Assembly: GCA_902792435.1 (NCBI GenBank)
Contig: CADAZN010000001.1
Span: 62,001-126,000, forward strand
Source of the DNA: an uncultured Bacteroidales bacterium
GTDB taxonomy: Bacteria; Bacteroidota; Bacteroidia; Bacteroidales; Muribaculaceae
Direction of reading: 5' to 3'
DNA length: 64,000 nucleotides
Shown here: one piece after another, positions 27,425-36,225 of the stretch
How positions within the stretch are numbered: the stretch's first letter is position 1
Layout: every line of letters begins with the position of its first letter
Notes under the pieces: model-generated
Database searches by the model: none
Seen by the model: the letters and a program-made list of their open reading frames with translations, nothing else
Told to the model about the DNA's origin: nothing
Position numbers and translations under genes: made by a program

Positions 27425-28711
27425 ATGATGATATTAGAAGTAAATTCAACTCTTACAGTTTTATCGAGTGCCATAATATTTTTGGTTCTCACATTGATGC
27501 TTGTAATAATATTGCTTCTGGCAAGACACTATCTTGTGGCTTCAGGAAAAGTTAAGATCAGCATCAATGACGGCAAGAAGGAGATTGAAATCGAAAGTGG
27601 AAAATCCCTGCTTAACAGTTTGCACGAGGGCGGAGTGATGCTTTCTAGTGCATGTGGCGGTAAGGGAAGCTGCGGACAGTGCAAGATTCAGGTACTAGAA
27701 GGCGGAGGTGACATTCTGCCAACGGAAACAGTACATTTCTCGCGCAAGGAGCAACAAGACCACTGGCGTCTAGGATGTCAAGTCAAGGTAAAAGACAACA
27801 TGAAAGTGCAAGTACCCGATTCAGTTCTTGAGGTCAAAGAATATGAATGCACTGTTGTGAGCAACAAACTTGTTTCATCTTTCATCAAGGAGTTTATCGT
27901 TGCGTTGCCCGAGGGCGAGCACATGGACTTCATCCCTGGTTCATATGCTCAAATAAAGATTCCCACCTACGAAATGGATTACAACGTCGACATCGATAAA
28001 GAATCGCTCGGCGACTATTTACCCACATGGGAGAAATTTGACATGTTCTCGCTCAAGTGCAAGAACACCGAGGAAACTGTAAGGGCTTATTCTATGGCCA
28101 ACTACCCTGCCGAGGGCGACCGATTCATGCTTACTGTGAGAATCGCCACTCCCCCATTCAAGCCAAAACCACAGACTGGATTTATGGACGTGAGCCCAGG
28201 TATTGCTTCCTCTTATATCTTTACTCTCAAGCCAGGTGATAAGGTCATTATGAGTGGCCCTTACGGAGATTTCCACCCAATTTTTGATTCTAAGAAAGAG
28301 ATGATTTGGGTTGGTGGTGGCGCAGGTATGGCTCCTTTGCGTGCACAAATCATGCACATGACAAAGACCCTACACACTCGCGACCGCGATATGCACTATT
28401 TCTATGGCGCTCGCTCATTGAGTGAGGTGTTCTACCTTGAAGATTTCCTTGAGATCGAGAAGGAGTATCCAAACTTCCATTTCCATCTCGCACTTGACCG
28501 TCCCGACCCAGTTGCCGATGAAGCCGGAGTTAAGTACACAGCAGGATTCATTGCTCCAGTTATGTACGAAACCTATCTCAAAGATCACGAGGCACCCGAA
28601 GACTGCGAGTACTACATGTGCGGTCCTGCAATGATGAGCAAGACTGTCAACGAAGTCCTTGACAAATGTGGTGTCGATCCAAGTTCCATCCATTACGATA
28701 ACTTCGGATAA
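27425..28711 (+). CDS. nqrF: Na+-translocating NADH:quinone reductase subunit F
   Basis: 428 residues. An N-terminal membrane helix is followed by a 2Fe-2S ferredoxin domain (C77, C83, C86 in SACGGKGSCGQCKI, and C118 in RLGCQV). Then come an FAD domain (RAYSMANYP) and an NADH-binding domain (WVGGGAGMAPLRAQI, EYYMCGPAMMS). This is the NADH entry subunit. All cluster ligands and nucleotide motifs are intact. Last gene of the operon, followed by a strong terminator. Confidence 0.96.
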   Translation: MMILEVNSTLTVLSSAIIFLVLTLMLVIILLLARHYLVASGKVKISINDGKKEIEIESGKSLLNSLHEGGVMLSSACGGKGSCGQCKIQVLEGGGDILPTETVHFSRKEQQDHWRLGCQVKVKDNMKVQVPDSVLEVKEYECTVVSNKLVSSFIKEFIVALPEGEHMDFIPGSYAQIKIPTYEMDYNVDIDKESLGDYLPTWEKFDMFSLKCKNTEETVRAYSMANYPAEGDRFMLTVRIATPPFKPKPQTGFMDVSPGIASSYIFTLKPGDKVIMSGPYGDFHPIFDSKKEMIWVGGGAGMAPLRAQIMHMTKTLHTRDRDMHYFYGARSLSEVFYLEDFLEIEKEYPNFHFHLALDRPDPVADEAGVKYTAGFIAPVMYETYLKDHEAPEDCEYYMCGPAMMSKTVNEVLDKCGVDPSSIHYDNFG

Positions 28712-28732
28712 GAGCAAATCATATAACAAATT

Positions 28733-28771
28733 ACAAGCCGTTACAATGCATATTGTAGCGGCTTGTTTTAA
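28733..28771 (+). terminator. Terminator of the nqr operon
   Basis: Fifteen-bp near-perfect stem, 28733-28747 with 28752-28766 (one T-G), GCAT loop, then TTTTAATTT. Confidence 0.9.
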
Positions 28772-28847
28772 TTTATATATTTGTAGAATAAAAATAAGAA
28801 TCACAAACCACCCTCATCGGATTAAGTTTGCGATTCTCATCTCTATG

Positions 28848-29246
28848 TGGAGCTGGAGGGGTTTGAACCCTCGTCCAAACGTGGAACTAATAAGCTTTCT
28901 ACATGCTTAGTCGTTGACTTGGTTTTCGACCCGCGGCAGGCTCAAGACAACCAACCGAGAGCTTAGTCTCTAAATTTCGAGGTTGAAGCGAGACAAATCA
29001 ACCTCTATCTCCGATATGCCAGCACCACCATATCAACAAGCCTCGGAGCAAGGGCAGCTGGGTGATGTCTTGTCTCCGCCCCTTGGGCAGAGATTAAGCT
29101 GATCTACTATACTTCAATCAAGCAGCAAGAGCGTAGTTATTCTCGCCAGTTAAAATTTAGGATGTCAGGGATTTAAAGAGCACAGGCATCGTCACTCTGC
29201 ATGCTTACTTACCACCTCAACACGCTGTCAAAGCCAAGTCAGCCCC
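28848..29246 (-). ncRNA. ssrA: Transfer-messenger RNA (tmRNA)
   Basis: About 399 bases. The 5' end GGGGCTGACTTGGCTTTGACAG (revcomp of 29225-29246) and the 3' end CAGCTCCA form the alanyl-tRNA-like acceptor; a T arm lies close to the 3' end (GGGTTTGAACCC at 28857-28868 on plus). The internal tag reads GENNYALAA plus stop at 29118-29147, the tag type found in Porphyromonas and relatives. It rescues stalled ribosomes with SmpB and marks products for proteolysis. CCA is not encoded. A TATATTTG promoter box lies at 29271-29278. Confidence 0.95.
29118..29147 (-). other. tmRNA proteolysis tag reading frame
   Basis: GGC GAG AAT AAC TAC GCT CTT GCT GCT TGA on the minus strand, i.e. GENNYALAA followed by a stop; an alanine charged on tmRNA is added first. 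Confidence 0.92.
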
Positions 29247-29270
29247 ATTGTGTCGTGGAAAAAGCGGCTG

Positions 29271-29278
29271 CAAATATA
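29271..29278 (-). promoter_or_regulatory. -7 element for tmRNA
   Basis: Reads TATATTTG on the minus strand, 24 bases before the mature 5' end. Confidence 0.55.
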
Positions 29279-29404
29279 GTACTTTTGCAGAATATGGCTT
29301 CTTAGCCTGTTGATATTTTAGCAAAAATTAACAGTGCAACTGCCACAAATAGTCAACTTGTGCTATAAAATCATTTTTAATTATTCTATTTAATTGTTTT
29401 TTGT

Positions 29405-29412
29405 TATCTTTG
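29405..29412 (+). promoter_or_regulatory. -7 element for pgk
   Basis: TATCTTTG followed by CA, 41 bases before the pgk ATG. No good -33 partner. Confidence 0.55.
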
Positions 29413-29453
29413 CACTCAAAATAAATAGGTAATATTATTAATTTTCAAACATC

Positions 29454-30707
29454 ATGGCTAATTTTAATGATTACAACTTTGCCGGCAAAAAGGCAATTGT
29501 GCGTGTTGATTTCAACGTTCCCCTGAACGAAGAAGGTAAGATCACCGACGATACCCGCATTCGCGGTGCGTTGCCCACTTTAAAGAAAATCCTAGCCGAT
29601 GGAGGCTCTCTTGTTGTGATGTCACACATGGGCAAGCCCAAAGGCAAAGTGAATGCTAAGCTTTCGCTGAGTCAAATTGTTGATGCTGTAGCTGCTGCTC
29701 TTGGAACTGATGTAAAATTCGCTCCCGACTGCGCTAAAGCCGCCGACGCTGCTGCTGCCCTCAAACCAGGTGAAGTTCTCCTTCTTGAAAACCTTCGATT
29801 CTATCCCGAGGAAGAAGGCAAGCCTGTAGGCATCGACAAGGAAGATCCTGCTTATGACGATGCAAAGAAAGAGATGAAGACTCGTCAAGCCGAATTTGCA
29901 AAGACTCTCGCAAGTTATGCCGATTGCTATGTGAACGACGCTTTCGGAACTGCACACCGTCGTCATGCTTCAACAGCTGTCATCGCCGACTACTTCGATG
30001 ACAACAACAAGATGCTTGGCCTGCTCATGGAAAAAGAGGTAACTGCTATTGACAATGTGCTCAAGAATGCTCAACACCCCTTCACAGCAATTATTGGAGG
30101 AAGCAAAGTCTCATCAAAACTCGCTGTTATCAAGAATCTTCTTGACAAGGTAGATAACCTCATCATTGGTGGCGGCATGGGATTCACTTTCTTCAAGGCT
30201 CAAGGTGGTAAAATTGGTAACTCGCTCCACGAGGACGACCTCATGCCCGAGGCTCTCAACGTGCTTGCCGAAGCTGAAAAGAAAGGCGTTCACGTACAGT
30301 TGTCAGTTGCAACCGTTGCTGGCCGTGAATTTAGCAACGATACCGAGCAACGCATTTTTGATACCCACAATATTGAGGACGGATGGGAAGGTATGGATGC
30401 CAGTCCAGCCTCGCTCGCGTTGTGGAAGGAAATCATCATGAAGAGCAAGACCATCCTTTGGAACGGTCCTGTTGGAGTGTTTGAGTTTGAGAACTTTGCT
30501 AAGGGAACTGGCGAGATTGCTAAATATGTTGCTGAAGCAACCAAAAACGGCGCCTACTCTCTTGTGGGTGGTGGCGACTCTGTGGCCGCTGTCAACAAAT
30601 TCGGCCTTGCTGACCAGGTTTCATATGTATCAACCGGTGGCGGCGCAATGCTCGAGGCCATTGAGGGCAAAACACTTCCTGGCGTTGCTGCCATCAAAGG
30701 CGAGTAA
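29454..30707 (+). CDS. pgk: Phosphoglycerate kinase
   Basis: 417 residues, standard for bacterial Pgk. Glycolytic enzyme transferring phosphate from 1,3-bisphosphoglycerate to [13 protein letters not shown] (substrate loop), [45 protein letters not shown] and WNGPVGVFE are all in place, with the nucleotide-site [13 protein letters not shown] near the C terminus. Single-gene unit between its own promoter box and a terminator. Confidence 0.97.
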   Translation: MANFNDYNFAGKKAIVRVDFNVPLNEEGKITDDTRIRGALPTLKKILADGGSLVVMSHMGKPKGKVNAKLSLSQIVDAVAAALGTDVKFAPDCAKAADAAAALKPGEVLLLENLRFYPEEEGKPVGIDKEDPAYDDAKKEMKTRQAEFAKTLASYADCYVNDAFGTAHRRHASTAVIADYFDDNNKMLGLLMEKEVTAIDNVLKNAQHPFTAIIGGSKVSSKLAVIKNLLDKVDNLIIGGGMGFTFFKAQGGKIGNSLHEDDLMPEALNVLAEAEKKGVHVQLSVATVAGREFSNDTEQRIFDTHNIEDGWEGMDASPASLALWKEIIMKSKTILWNGPVGVFEFENFAKGTGEIAKYVAEATKNGAYSLVGGGDSVAAVNKFGLADQVSYVSTGGGAMLEAIEGKTLPGVAAIKGE

Positions 30708-30722
30708 TCTTTAACTATATAC

Positions 30723-30767
30723 AATAATAAAGGCGGAATCAAATTAATGGTCCCGCCTTTTTATTAT
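30723..30767 (+). terminator. Bidirectional terminator between pgk and the GT2 gene
   Basis: AAAGGCGG (30729-30736) pairs with CCGCCTTT (30753-30760), extended by A/T pairs, with T-runs on either strand. Confidence 0.8.
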
Positions 30768-30781
30768 CTCTAAGGTTTAAC

Positions 30782-31741
30782 TTAGTCCAACCCAACTGTA
30801 GTGTCAATATTATAACGTGGGCGGTTCTTCACCTCAGTATATATTTTTCCCACATACTCGCCTATTATGCCAAGCCCAATAAGGATAAAAGCACCTACAA
30901 GCCACACCGATAGGATAAGTGAAGGCCATCCTGAAACAGCGCGTCCCATAAAATAAGCTGTGAGAACATAGATGAGCATTATGAGAGCAATCACCAAGAA
31001 CACAACTCCTACAACAAAGACCAAGCGCACAGGCTTCACGCTGAATGAAGTGATGCCATCAATGGCAAAGTTTGCCATTTGCTTAAAGGGATACTTACTC
31101 TCACCTGCAATGCGCGCAGAACGGTCATAATAAACGCAATCGGTCTTATAGCCCAATTTTGTTACTATGCCTCTGATAAACAAATTACGCTCCTTGTAAT
31201 CAAGTAGCGCCAAAACAGCACGGCGGCTCATCAGTCGATAGTCTGCATGATTATTTATAGTATTCACGCCAAGGTGATTCATCATCTTATAGAACAAACC
31301 TGCAGTCGTGCGTTTGAACCACGAGTCGGTCTTACGTTCACGACGCACTCCAAATACAATATCGCAACCGTCTTGGTATCGTTCCACCATTTTAGGTATC
31401 ACATTGATATCATCTTGCAAGTCTGCATCTATGCTCACGGTGATGTCGCAATGCCCCACTGCAGCAGTCAAACCAGCCATCAATGCATTCTGGTGACCAC
31501 TATTGCATGCAAGTTTTACTCCAGCAACTCGATCGTTATCGCTTGTGAACTTCTGAATAATTTCCCAAGTATTGTCACGAGAACCGTCATCAACATATAG
31601 CAGTTTACTATCAACTGCTATTATGCCTTGTTCAATCATCTCATTCATCAAAACTGATAGACGTTCATGTGACTGAGGCAATGCTTCCTGCTCATTAAAG
31701 CATGAAACAACTATATATAATATCGGATTATCTTTTGCCAT
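30782..31741 (-). CDS. Family 2 glycosyltransferase, GtrB/ArnC/DPM1-like
   Basis: 319 residues. A GT-A catalytic domain begins LYIVVSCFNEQEALPQS and has the metal-binding motif SIDADLQDD (about residue 98). NNHADYRLMSRRAVLALL is typical of polyprenyl-phosphate glycosyltransferases. Two C-terminal membrane helices (VFVVGVVFLVIALIMLIYVL and LILSVWLVGAFILIGLGIIGEYVG) place the active site on the cytoplasmic face. Such enzymes load a sugar on undecaprenyl phosphate for later transfer to lipid A or O-antigen. The sugar cannot be told. Start 31741 (MAKDNP) is preferred over upstream codons, as a promoter lies at 31761-31791. Confidence 0.9.
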   Translation of the reverse strand: MAKDNPILYIVVSCFNEQEALPQSHERLSVLMNEMIEQGIIAVDSKLLYVDDGSRDNTWEIIQKFTSDNDRVAGVKLACNSGHQNALMAGLTAAVGHCDITVSIDADLQDDINVIPKMVERYQDGCDIVFGVRRERKTDSWFKRTTAGLFYKMMNHLGVNTINNHADYRLMSRRAVLALLDYKERNLFIRGIVTKLGYKTDCVYYDRSARIAGESKYPFKQMANFAIDGITSFSVKPVRLVFVVGVVFLVIALIMLIYVLTAYFMGRAVSGWPSLILSVWLVGAFILIGLGIIGEYVGKIYTEVKNRPRYNIDTTVGLD

Positions 31742-31760
31742 AACACTTATCTTTAAAAAA

Positions 31761-31791
31761 CAAAAGTACAAAAAAATAACTTAATCACAAA
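31761..31791 (-). promoter_or_regulatory. Promoter of the GT2 gene
   Basis: On the minus strand TTTG (31788-31791), 19 bp, TACTTTTG (31761-31768), 20 bases before the ATG. Confidence 0.7.
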
Positions 31792-31926
31792 AATAAATAT
31801 AAAATAAGTTTCCCTTCTTTTGTTTCATTTGCCCCTCAACGCTCCTATATTTTAAAGTGAGAGGCTCTTAATGGTAAAATTCTTTAAAAAGCCCCATTAT
31901 ATATATAATATTATTTTAAAAATTTG

Positions 31927-31934
31927 TACCTTTG
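31927..31934 (+). promoter_or_regulatory. -7 element for mutA-mutB
   Basis: TACCTTTG, 73 bases before the mutA ATG. The leader shows no cobalamin-riboswitch features. Confidence 0.55.
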
Positions 31935-32007
31935 TGGTCGTTTTTGAAGATTACGTTTTAAACGCAGAATTTTAATACGTTACTATATAAATTTACTATT
32001 AAAAGTT

Positions 32008-33828
32008 ATGGCAGAAAAATTTGAAAAATTGTTCGACCAATTCGCACCTGTCACTCCTGAAGAGTGGCGTGCTAAAGCTGAAGTCGACCTAAAAGGTGCC
32101 GACTACAACAAAAAAATGATTTGGCGAACAAATGAAGGTTTCAATGTTGAGCCCATCTACCGTGGTGTTGACATCGAGAACCTTAAAACAACTGAGTCGC
32201 TTCCTGGCGAGTATCCTTTCGTTCGTGGAACACGTGTCAACAACGATTGGTATGTTCGTCAAGACATCGAAGTAAAAGATGTAAAGGAGGCAAATGCCAA
32301 AGCACTCGAGATTCTCAATAAGGGAATCAACGACGTGTGCTTCAAGCTCCCTCACGGACAAAGCACCGACATCGCTGCCTTGCTCGACAAAATCGATGTA
32401 AACCTTGTAGCAGTTGACTTTGATTGCTGCCCAAAGGTTGCTATTGATGTAGCTCAACAATTAGTTGAAATTGTTAAAAAGCAAGGAGCAGAGGAGTCTT
32501 TCGTTGGCTCTATTAATTTCGACCCATTCCGTCGCTACTTCAAGCACGGTGAACCATTCCCTGGCGACATGGTCGCATTAGCTAAAGAAATGCTAGAGAT
32601 CGTTAAGCCTGTGAAGAATCTGCGTGTTCTCAGCGTTGACGCAATAATGCTCAACAATGCAGGTGCTTTCATTTACCAAGAGCTTGGCTATGCCCTCGCT
32701 TGGGGTAATGAATGGATGGCAATGCTCACCGAGGCAGGTGTTCCTGCTCAGGAAGTTGCTACCCGCATCAAGTTCAACATGGGTATATCTACAGTATATT
32801 TCATGGAAATTGCTAAGTTCCGTGCAGCACGCATGCTGTGGGCTCAAATCGTGAAGCAATACAACCCCGAGTGCGACTGCGCTTGCAAGATGGTTGTCAA
32901 CGCTGCGACTACTGAGTTCACTCAAACTGTATTTGACTCTTATGTGAATTTGCTCCGTAGCCAGACTCAAGCCATGTCGGCCGCTCTGGCTGGAGTAGAC
33001 TCTATTGTAGTTGCACCTTTCGACAAGGCTTACCAAACTCCTGATGACTTTAGCGAGCGCATTGCACGCAACCAGCAAATTCTGCTCAAGGAAGAGAGTC
33101 ATCTCGACAAGGTTACTGACCCAGCCGGTGGTTCTTACTACATCGAGACTCTCACTATGTCGATAGCACAAGAGGCTTGGAAACTCTTCATCGATGTTGA
33201 AGATAAGGGTGGTTTCAAGACAGTACAAGAGGCAGGCGATGTTACTGCAGCTGTCAACGCCAGTGCACAAGCTCGTTTTGACAAAGTGGCCAAACGTCGC
33301 GAGCAACTGCTTGGAACTAACCAGTTCCCTAACTTCACCGAGAAGAGCGAAGGTAAGGCTGCCAACATCAACTACGAGGCTCAACCTGAAGGTGTTTTGA
33401 ATAGCCAACGCCTCGCTAGCCACTTTGAGCAACTGCGTCTTGCTACTGAGAACGCTGACCATTCTCCCAAGGTGTTCATGCTTACTATTGGTAATTTGAC
33501 TATGCGCTTGGCTCGTGCTCAGTTCAGCAGCAACTTCTTTGCTTGCGCTGGTTATGAGATCATCGACAACAATGGCTTCAAGACCGTTGAGGAAGGTATC
33601 GACGCTGCTCTTGAGAAGAATGCCGACGTTATTGTACTCTGCTCTAGCGATCCAGAGTATGACGAATATGCTCCCGCAGCCTTCAAGTACCTGAACGGCC
33701 GCACCGAGTTTGTGATTGCAGGTCCCGAGAACGACGCGTTCAAGGAGCTTGGCATCAAGTACTTTATCAACGTGAAGAGCAATGTGCAAGCCACATTGAC
33801 CGAATTTAATGCTAAACTTTTAAAATAA
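32008..33828 (+). CDS. mutA: Methylmalonyl-CoA mutase small subunit
   Basis: 606 residues, the non-catalytic beta subunit of the heterodimeric mutase. The N terminus FAPVTPEEWRAKAEVDLKGADYNKKMIWRTNEG is typical. A TIM-barrel-like part (FVGSINFDPFRRYFKHGEPF, RVLSVDAIMLNNAGAFIYQELGYALAWG) and SGGSYYIE-like DPAGGSYYIETLT follow. The C-terminal B12-like domain lacks the DxHxxG cobalamin ligand, as expected for the small subunit. With MutB it interconverts succinyl-CoA and methylmalonyl-CoA in the propionate pathway. Ten bases before mutB. Confidence 0.96.
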   Translation: MAEKFEKLFDQFAPVTPEEWRAKAEVDLKGADYNKKMIWRTNEGFNVEPIYRGVDIENLKTTESLPGEYPFVRGTRVNNDWYVRQDIEVKDVKEANAKALEILNKGINDVCFKLPHGQSTDIAALLDKIDVNLVAVDFDCCPKVAIDVAQQLVEIVKKQGAEESFVGSINFDPFRRYFKHGEPFPGDMVALAKEMLEIVKPVKNLRVLSVDAIMLNNAGAFIYQELGYALAWGNEWMAMLTEAGVPAQEVATRIKFNMGISTVYFMEIAKFRAARMLWAQIVKQYNPECDCACKMVVNAATTEFTQTVFDSYVNLLRSQTQAMSAALAGVDSIVVAPFDKAYQTPDDFSERIARNQQILLKEESHLDKVTDPAGGSYYIETLTMSIAQEAWKLFIDVEDKGGFKTVQEAGDVTAAVNASAQARFDKVAKRREQLLGTNQFPNFTEKSEGKAANINYEAQPEGVLNSQRLASHFEQLRLATENADHSPKVFMLTIGNLTMRLARAQFSSNFFACAGYEIIDNNGFKTVEEGIDAALEKNADVIVLCSSDPEYDEYAPAAFKYLNGRTEFVIAGPENDAFKELGIKYFINVKSNVQATLTEFNAKLLK

Positions 33829-33837
33829 TCGAGCAAC

Positions 33838-35973
33838 ATGAGACCAAATTTCAAAAACATAGATATAGCAAACGAGGCTTTCAATGTTGAACATAAGCCT
33901 ATGCATCTTGCCGAACCATGGCGCAACGCCGAGTTGCTCGACATTAAGCAAGTTTATACAAAAGAAGATATTGAGGGACTAGAACACCTCAACTTCGTGG
34001 CTGGTATTCCTCCTTTCCTTGGAGGTCCTTACAGCCTTATGTACCCATTCCGCCCTTGGACAGTACGTCAGTACGCTGGTTTCTCGACAGCAGCCGAGAG
34101 TAACGCGTTCTATCGCCGCAACCTGGCTTCTGGACAGAAGGGTTTGTCTGTAGCATTCGACCTACCAACCCACCGTGGATACAACGCCGACAACCAGCGT
34201 GTAGTTGGTGACGTGGGTAAAGCGGGTGTATCTATCTGCTCGGTAGAGGACATGAAGGTGCTCTTCGACGGAATTCCATTGGAAACAATGTCGGTATCAA
34301 TGACTATGAACGGTGCAGTATTGCCAATTATGGCATTCTATATCGTTTCGGGTCTTGAGCAAGGCGCTCAGCTTGAGCACATGGCTGGTACTATCCAGAA
34401 CGATATCCTCAAGGAGTTTATGGTGCGCAACACCTATATCTATCCTCCTAAATTCTCGATGCAGATTATCGCCAGCATCTTTGAGTACACCTCAAAGAAC
34501 ATGCCCAAGTTCAACTCTATCTCTATCTCGGGCTACCATATGCAGGAAGCAGGTGCTACAGCCGACATCGAGCTCGCCTACACTCTCGCCGATGGTATGG
34601 ACTATATCCGTACTGGTGTAAATGCAGGCCTCGACGTTGACGCATTTGCTCCACGTCTGTCGTTCTTCTGGGGCATTTCGATGAACTTCTTCACCGAAAT
34701 CGCCAAGATGCGCGCAGGCCGACTCTTGTGGGCCAAGATTGTTAAAAGCTTCGGCGCCAAGAATCCAAAATCAATGTCATTGCGTACACACAGCCAGACT
34801 TCGGGTTGGTCACTTACGGCACAGGACCCATTCAACAACGTAGGTCGCACATGTATCGAGGCTATGGCGGCAGCTCAAGGTCACACTCAGTCGCTGCATA
34901 CTAACGCTCTTGATGAGGCTATTGCACTGCCTACCGACTTCTCGGCACGTATTGCTCGTAACACCCAAATCTACATCCAGCAAGAGACTATGATTACTAA
35001 GGCTATTGACCCATGGGCTGGCTCTTACTATGTAGAACGTCTCACTCATGAACTCGTACACAAGGCTTGGGATCACATCCAGGAGATTGAGAAACTGGGT
35101 GGTATGGCTAAGGCTATTGAGACTGGTGTGCCCAAGATGCGCATCGAGGAAGCAGCAGCACGCACACAAGCCCGCATCGACAGCGGCACTCAAACCATCG
35201 TGGGCATCAACAAGTATGCTCTCGAGAAAGAGGCTCCTATCGATATCCTTGAGATTGACAACACCGAGGTACGCAACGAGCAAGTTGCACGCCTTGAGGA
35301 GTTGCGCAAAAACCGTGATGAAGCTAAGGTACAGGCCGACCTCAAAGCCATCACTGAGTGCGTTCGCACTGGAGAGGGCAACCTACTTGCATTGGCAGTA
35401 GAGGCCGCCAAGGACCGTGCTTCGCTTGGTGAGATTAGTGATGCCTGCGAGGAAGTCGTAGGCCGTTATAAAGCAGTTGTAAAAACTATTTCAGGCGTGT
35501 ATTCAGCAGAAGCTATTTCCGATCCCGACCTCAAGCGTGCACGTGAGCTCACTGCTCAGTTTGCAAAGAAAGAAGGTCGTCAACCTCGCATCATGATTGC
35601 TAAGATGGGACAGGATGGTCACGACCGCGGCGCCAAGGTGGTTGCCACAGGTTATGCCGACTGTGGTTTCGACGTAGATATGGGACCATTGTTCCAAACT
35701 CCTGAGGAGAGTGCTCGTCAAGCCGTTGAGAATGACGTTAACGTTATGGGTGTTTCTTCACTCGCAGCAGGTCACAAAACTCTCATCCCAGCAGTTATCG
35801 AGGAGCTCAAGAAACTTGGACGTGAAGATATTATTGTTACCGCTGGTGGCGTAATTCCTATGCAGGACTACGACTTCCTTTACAAGGCTGGCGTGGCTGC
35901 TATCTTTGGCCCAGGCACTTCAGTAATGAAGAGTGCAATCAAGGTGATGGAAATCCTCCTCGACGAAGAGTAA
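33838..35973 (+). CDS. mutB: Methylmalonyl-CoA mutase large (catalytic) subunit
   Basis: 711 residues. Substrate barrel motifs [75 protein letters not shown] and [16 protein letters not shown] are present. The C-terminal cobalamin domain has [16 protein letters not shown] with the B12-coordinating His (about 592), followed by [14 protein letters not shown]. Intact and catalytic. Forms succinate/propionate interconversion with mutA. The chaperone MeaB and the epimerase are not in the window. Confidence 0.97.
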   Translation: MRPNFKNIDIANEAFNVEHKPMHLAEPWRNAELLDIKQVYTKEDIEGLEHLNFVAGIPPFLGGPYSLMYPFRPWTVRQYAGFSTAAESNAFYRRNLASGQKGLSVAFDLPTHRGYNADNQRVVGDVGKAGVSICSVEDMKVLFDGIPLETMSVSMTMNGAVLPIMAFYIVSGLEQGAQLEHMAGTIQNDILKEFMVRNTYIYPPKFSMQIIASIFEYTSKNMPKFNSISISGYHMQEAGATADIELAYTLADGMDYIRTGVNAGLDVDAFAPRLSFFWGISMNFFTEIAKMRAGRLLWAKIVKSFGAKNPKSMSLRTHSQTSGWSLTAQDPFNNVGRTCIEAMAAAQGHTQSLHTNALDEAIALPTDFSARIARNTQIYIQQETMITKAIDPWAGSYYVERLTHELVHKAWDHIQEIEKLGGMAKAIETGVPKMRIEEAAARTQARIDSGTQTIVGINKYALEKEAPIDILEIDNTEVRNEQVARLEELRKNRDEAKVQADLKAITECVRTGEGNLLALAVEAAKDRASLGEISDACEEVVGRYKAVVKTISGVYSAEAISDPDLKRARELTAQFAKKEGRQPRIMIAKMGQDGHDRGAKVVATGYADCGFDVDMGPLFQTPEESARQAVENDVNVMGVSSLAAGHKTLIPAVIEELKKLGREDIIVTAGGVIPMQDYDFLYKAGVAAIFGPGTSVMKSAIKVMEILLDEE

Positions 35974-36021
35974 TCTCTATCAGTAAGACTTGACATCTTT
36001 CATCCAGTGGATGAACATGAT

Positions 36022-36058
36022 AAAAACCGCTTGTGGTTTCAAACCCGAGCGGTTTTTT
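36022..36058 (+). terminator. Terminator of mutA-mutB
   Basis: Ten-bp stem, 36022-36031 with 36048-36057, ending in TTTTTT. Confidence 0.9.
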
Positions 36059-36176
36059 ATTTGCCTTTTTTTGAAATAATATCAAATCTATTTATGATGA
36101 AATAAGAATTGTCTTAAAAAATCCTTTTTGACAAGAGTATAAACACAATTTTATATAATCGTGCCAATATTTTCAT

Positions 36177-36184
36177 TATCTTTG
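36177..36184 (+). promoter_or_regulatory. -7 element for the M6-type metalloprotease gene
   Basis: TATCTTTG, 41 bases before the ATG. Confidence 0.5.
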
Positions 36185-36225
36185 CCACAAAACTAGAAAT
36201 ACACATTATTTATTTTCTATAAAAC

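Noticed and set aside
22819..28711. Rnf complex
   Set aside because: Subunit A lacks RnfC cysteine motifs and the last gene is an NqrF-type NADH/2Fe-2S/FAD protein; the order is nqrABCDEF.
28848..28930. Independent tRNA gene from the T-arm-like sequence
   Set aside because: It is the 3' tRNA-like part of tmRNA; the partner 5' end and tag frame are present upstream.
31742..32007. Cobalamin riboswitch ahead of methylmalonyl-CoA mutase
   Set aside because: The leader has no B12-box or the expected long structured element; only a -7 promoter box.
32593..33789. 398-residue open frame on the minus strand inside mutA
   Set aside because: It lies entirely antisense to a certain gene, has no recognisable domain, signal or promoter, and is explained by codon bias of mutA.
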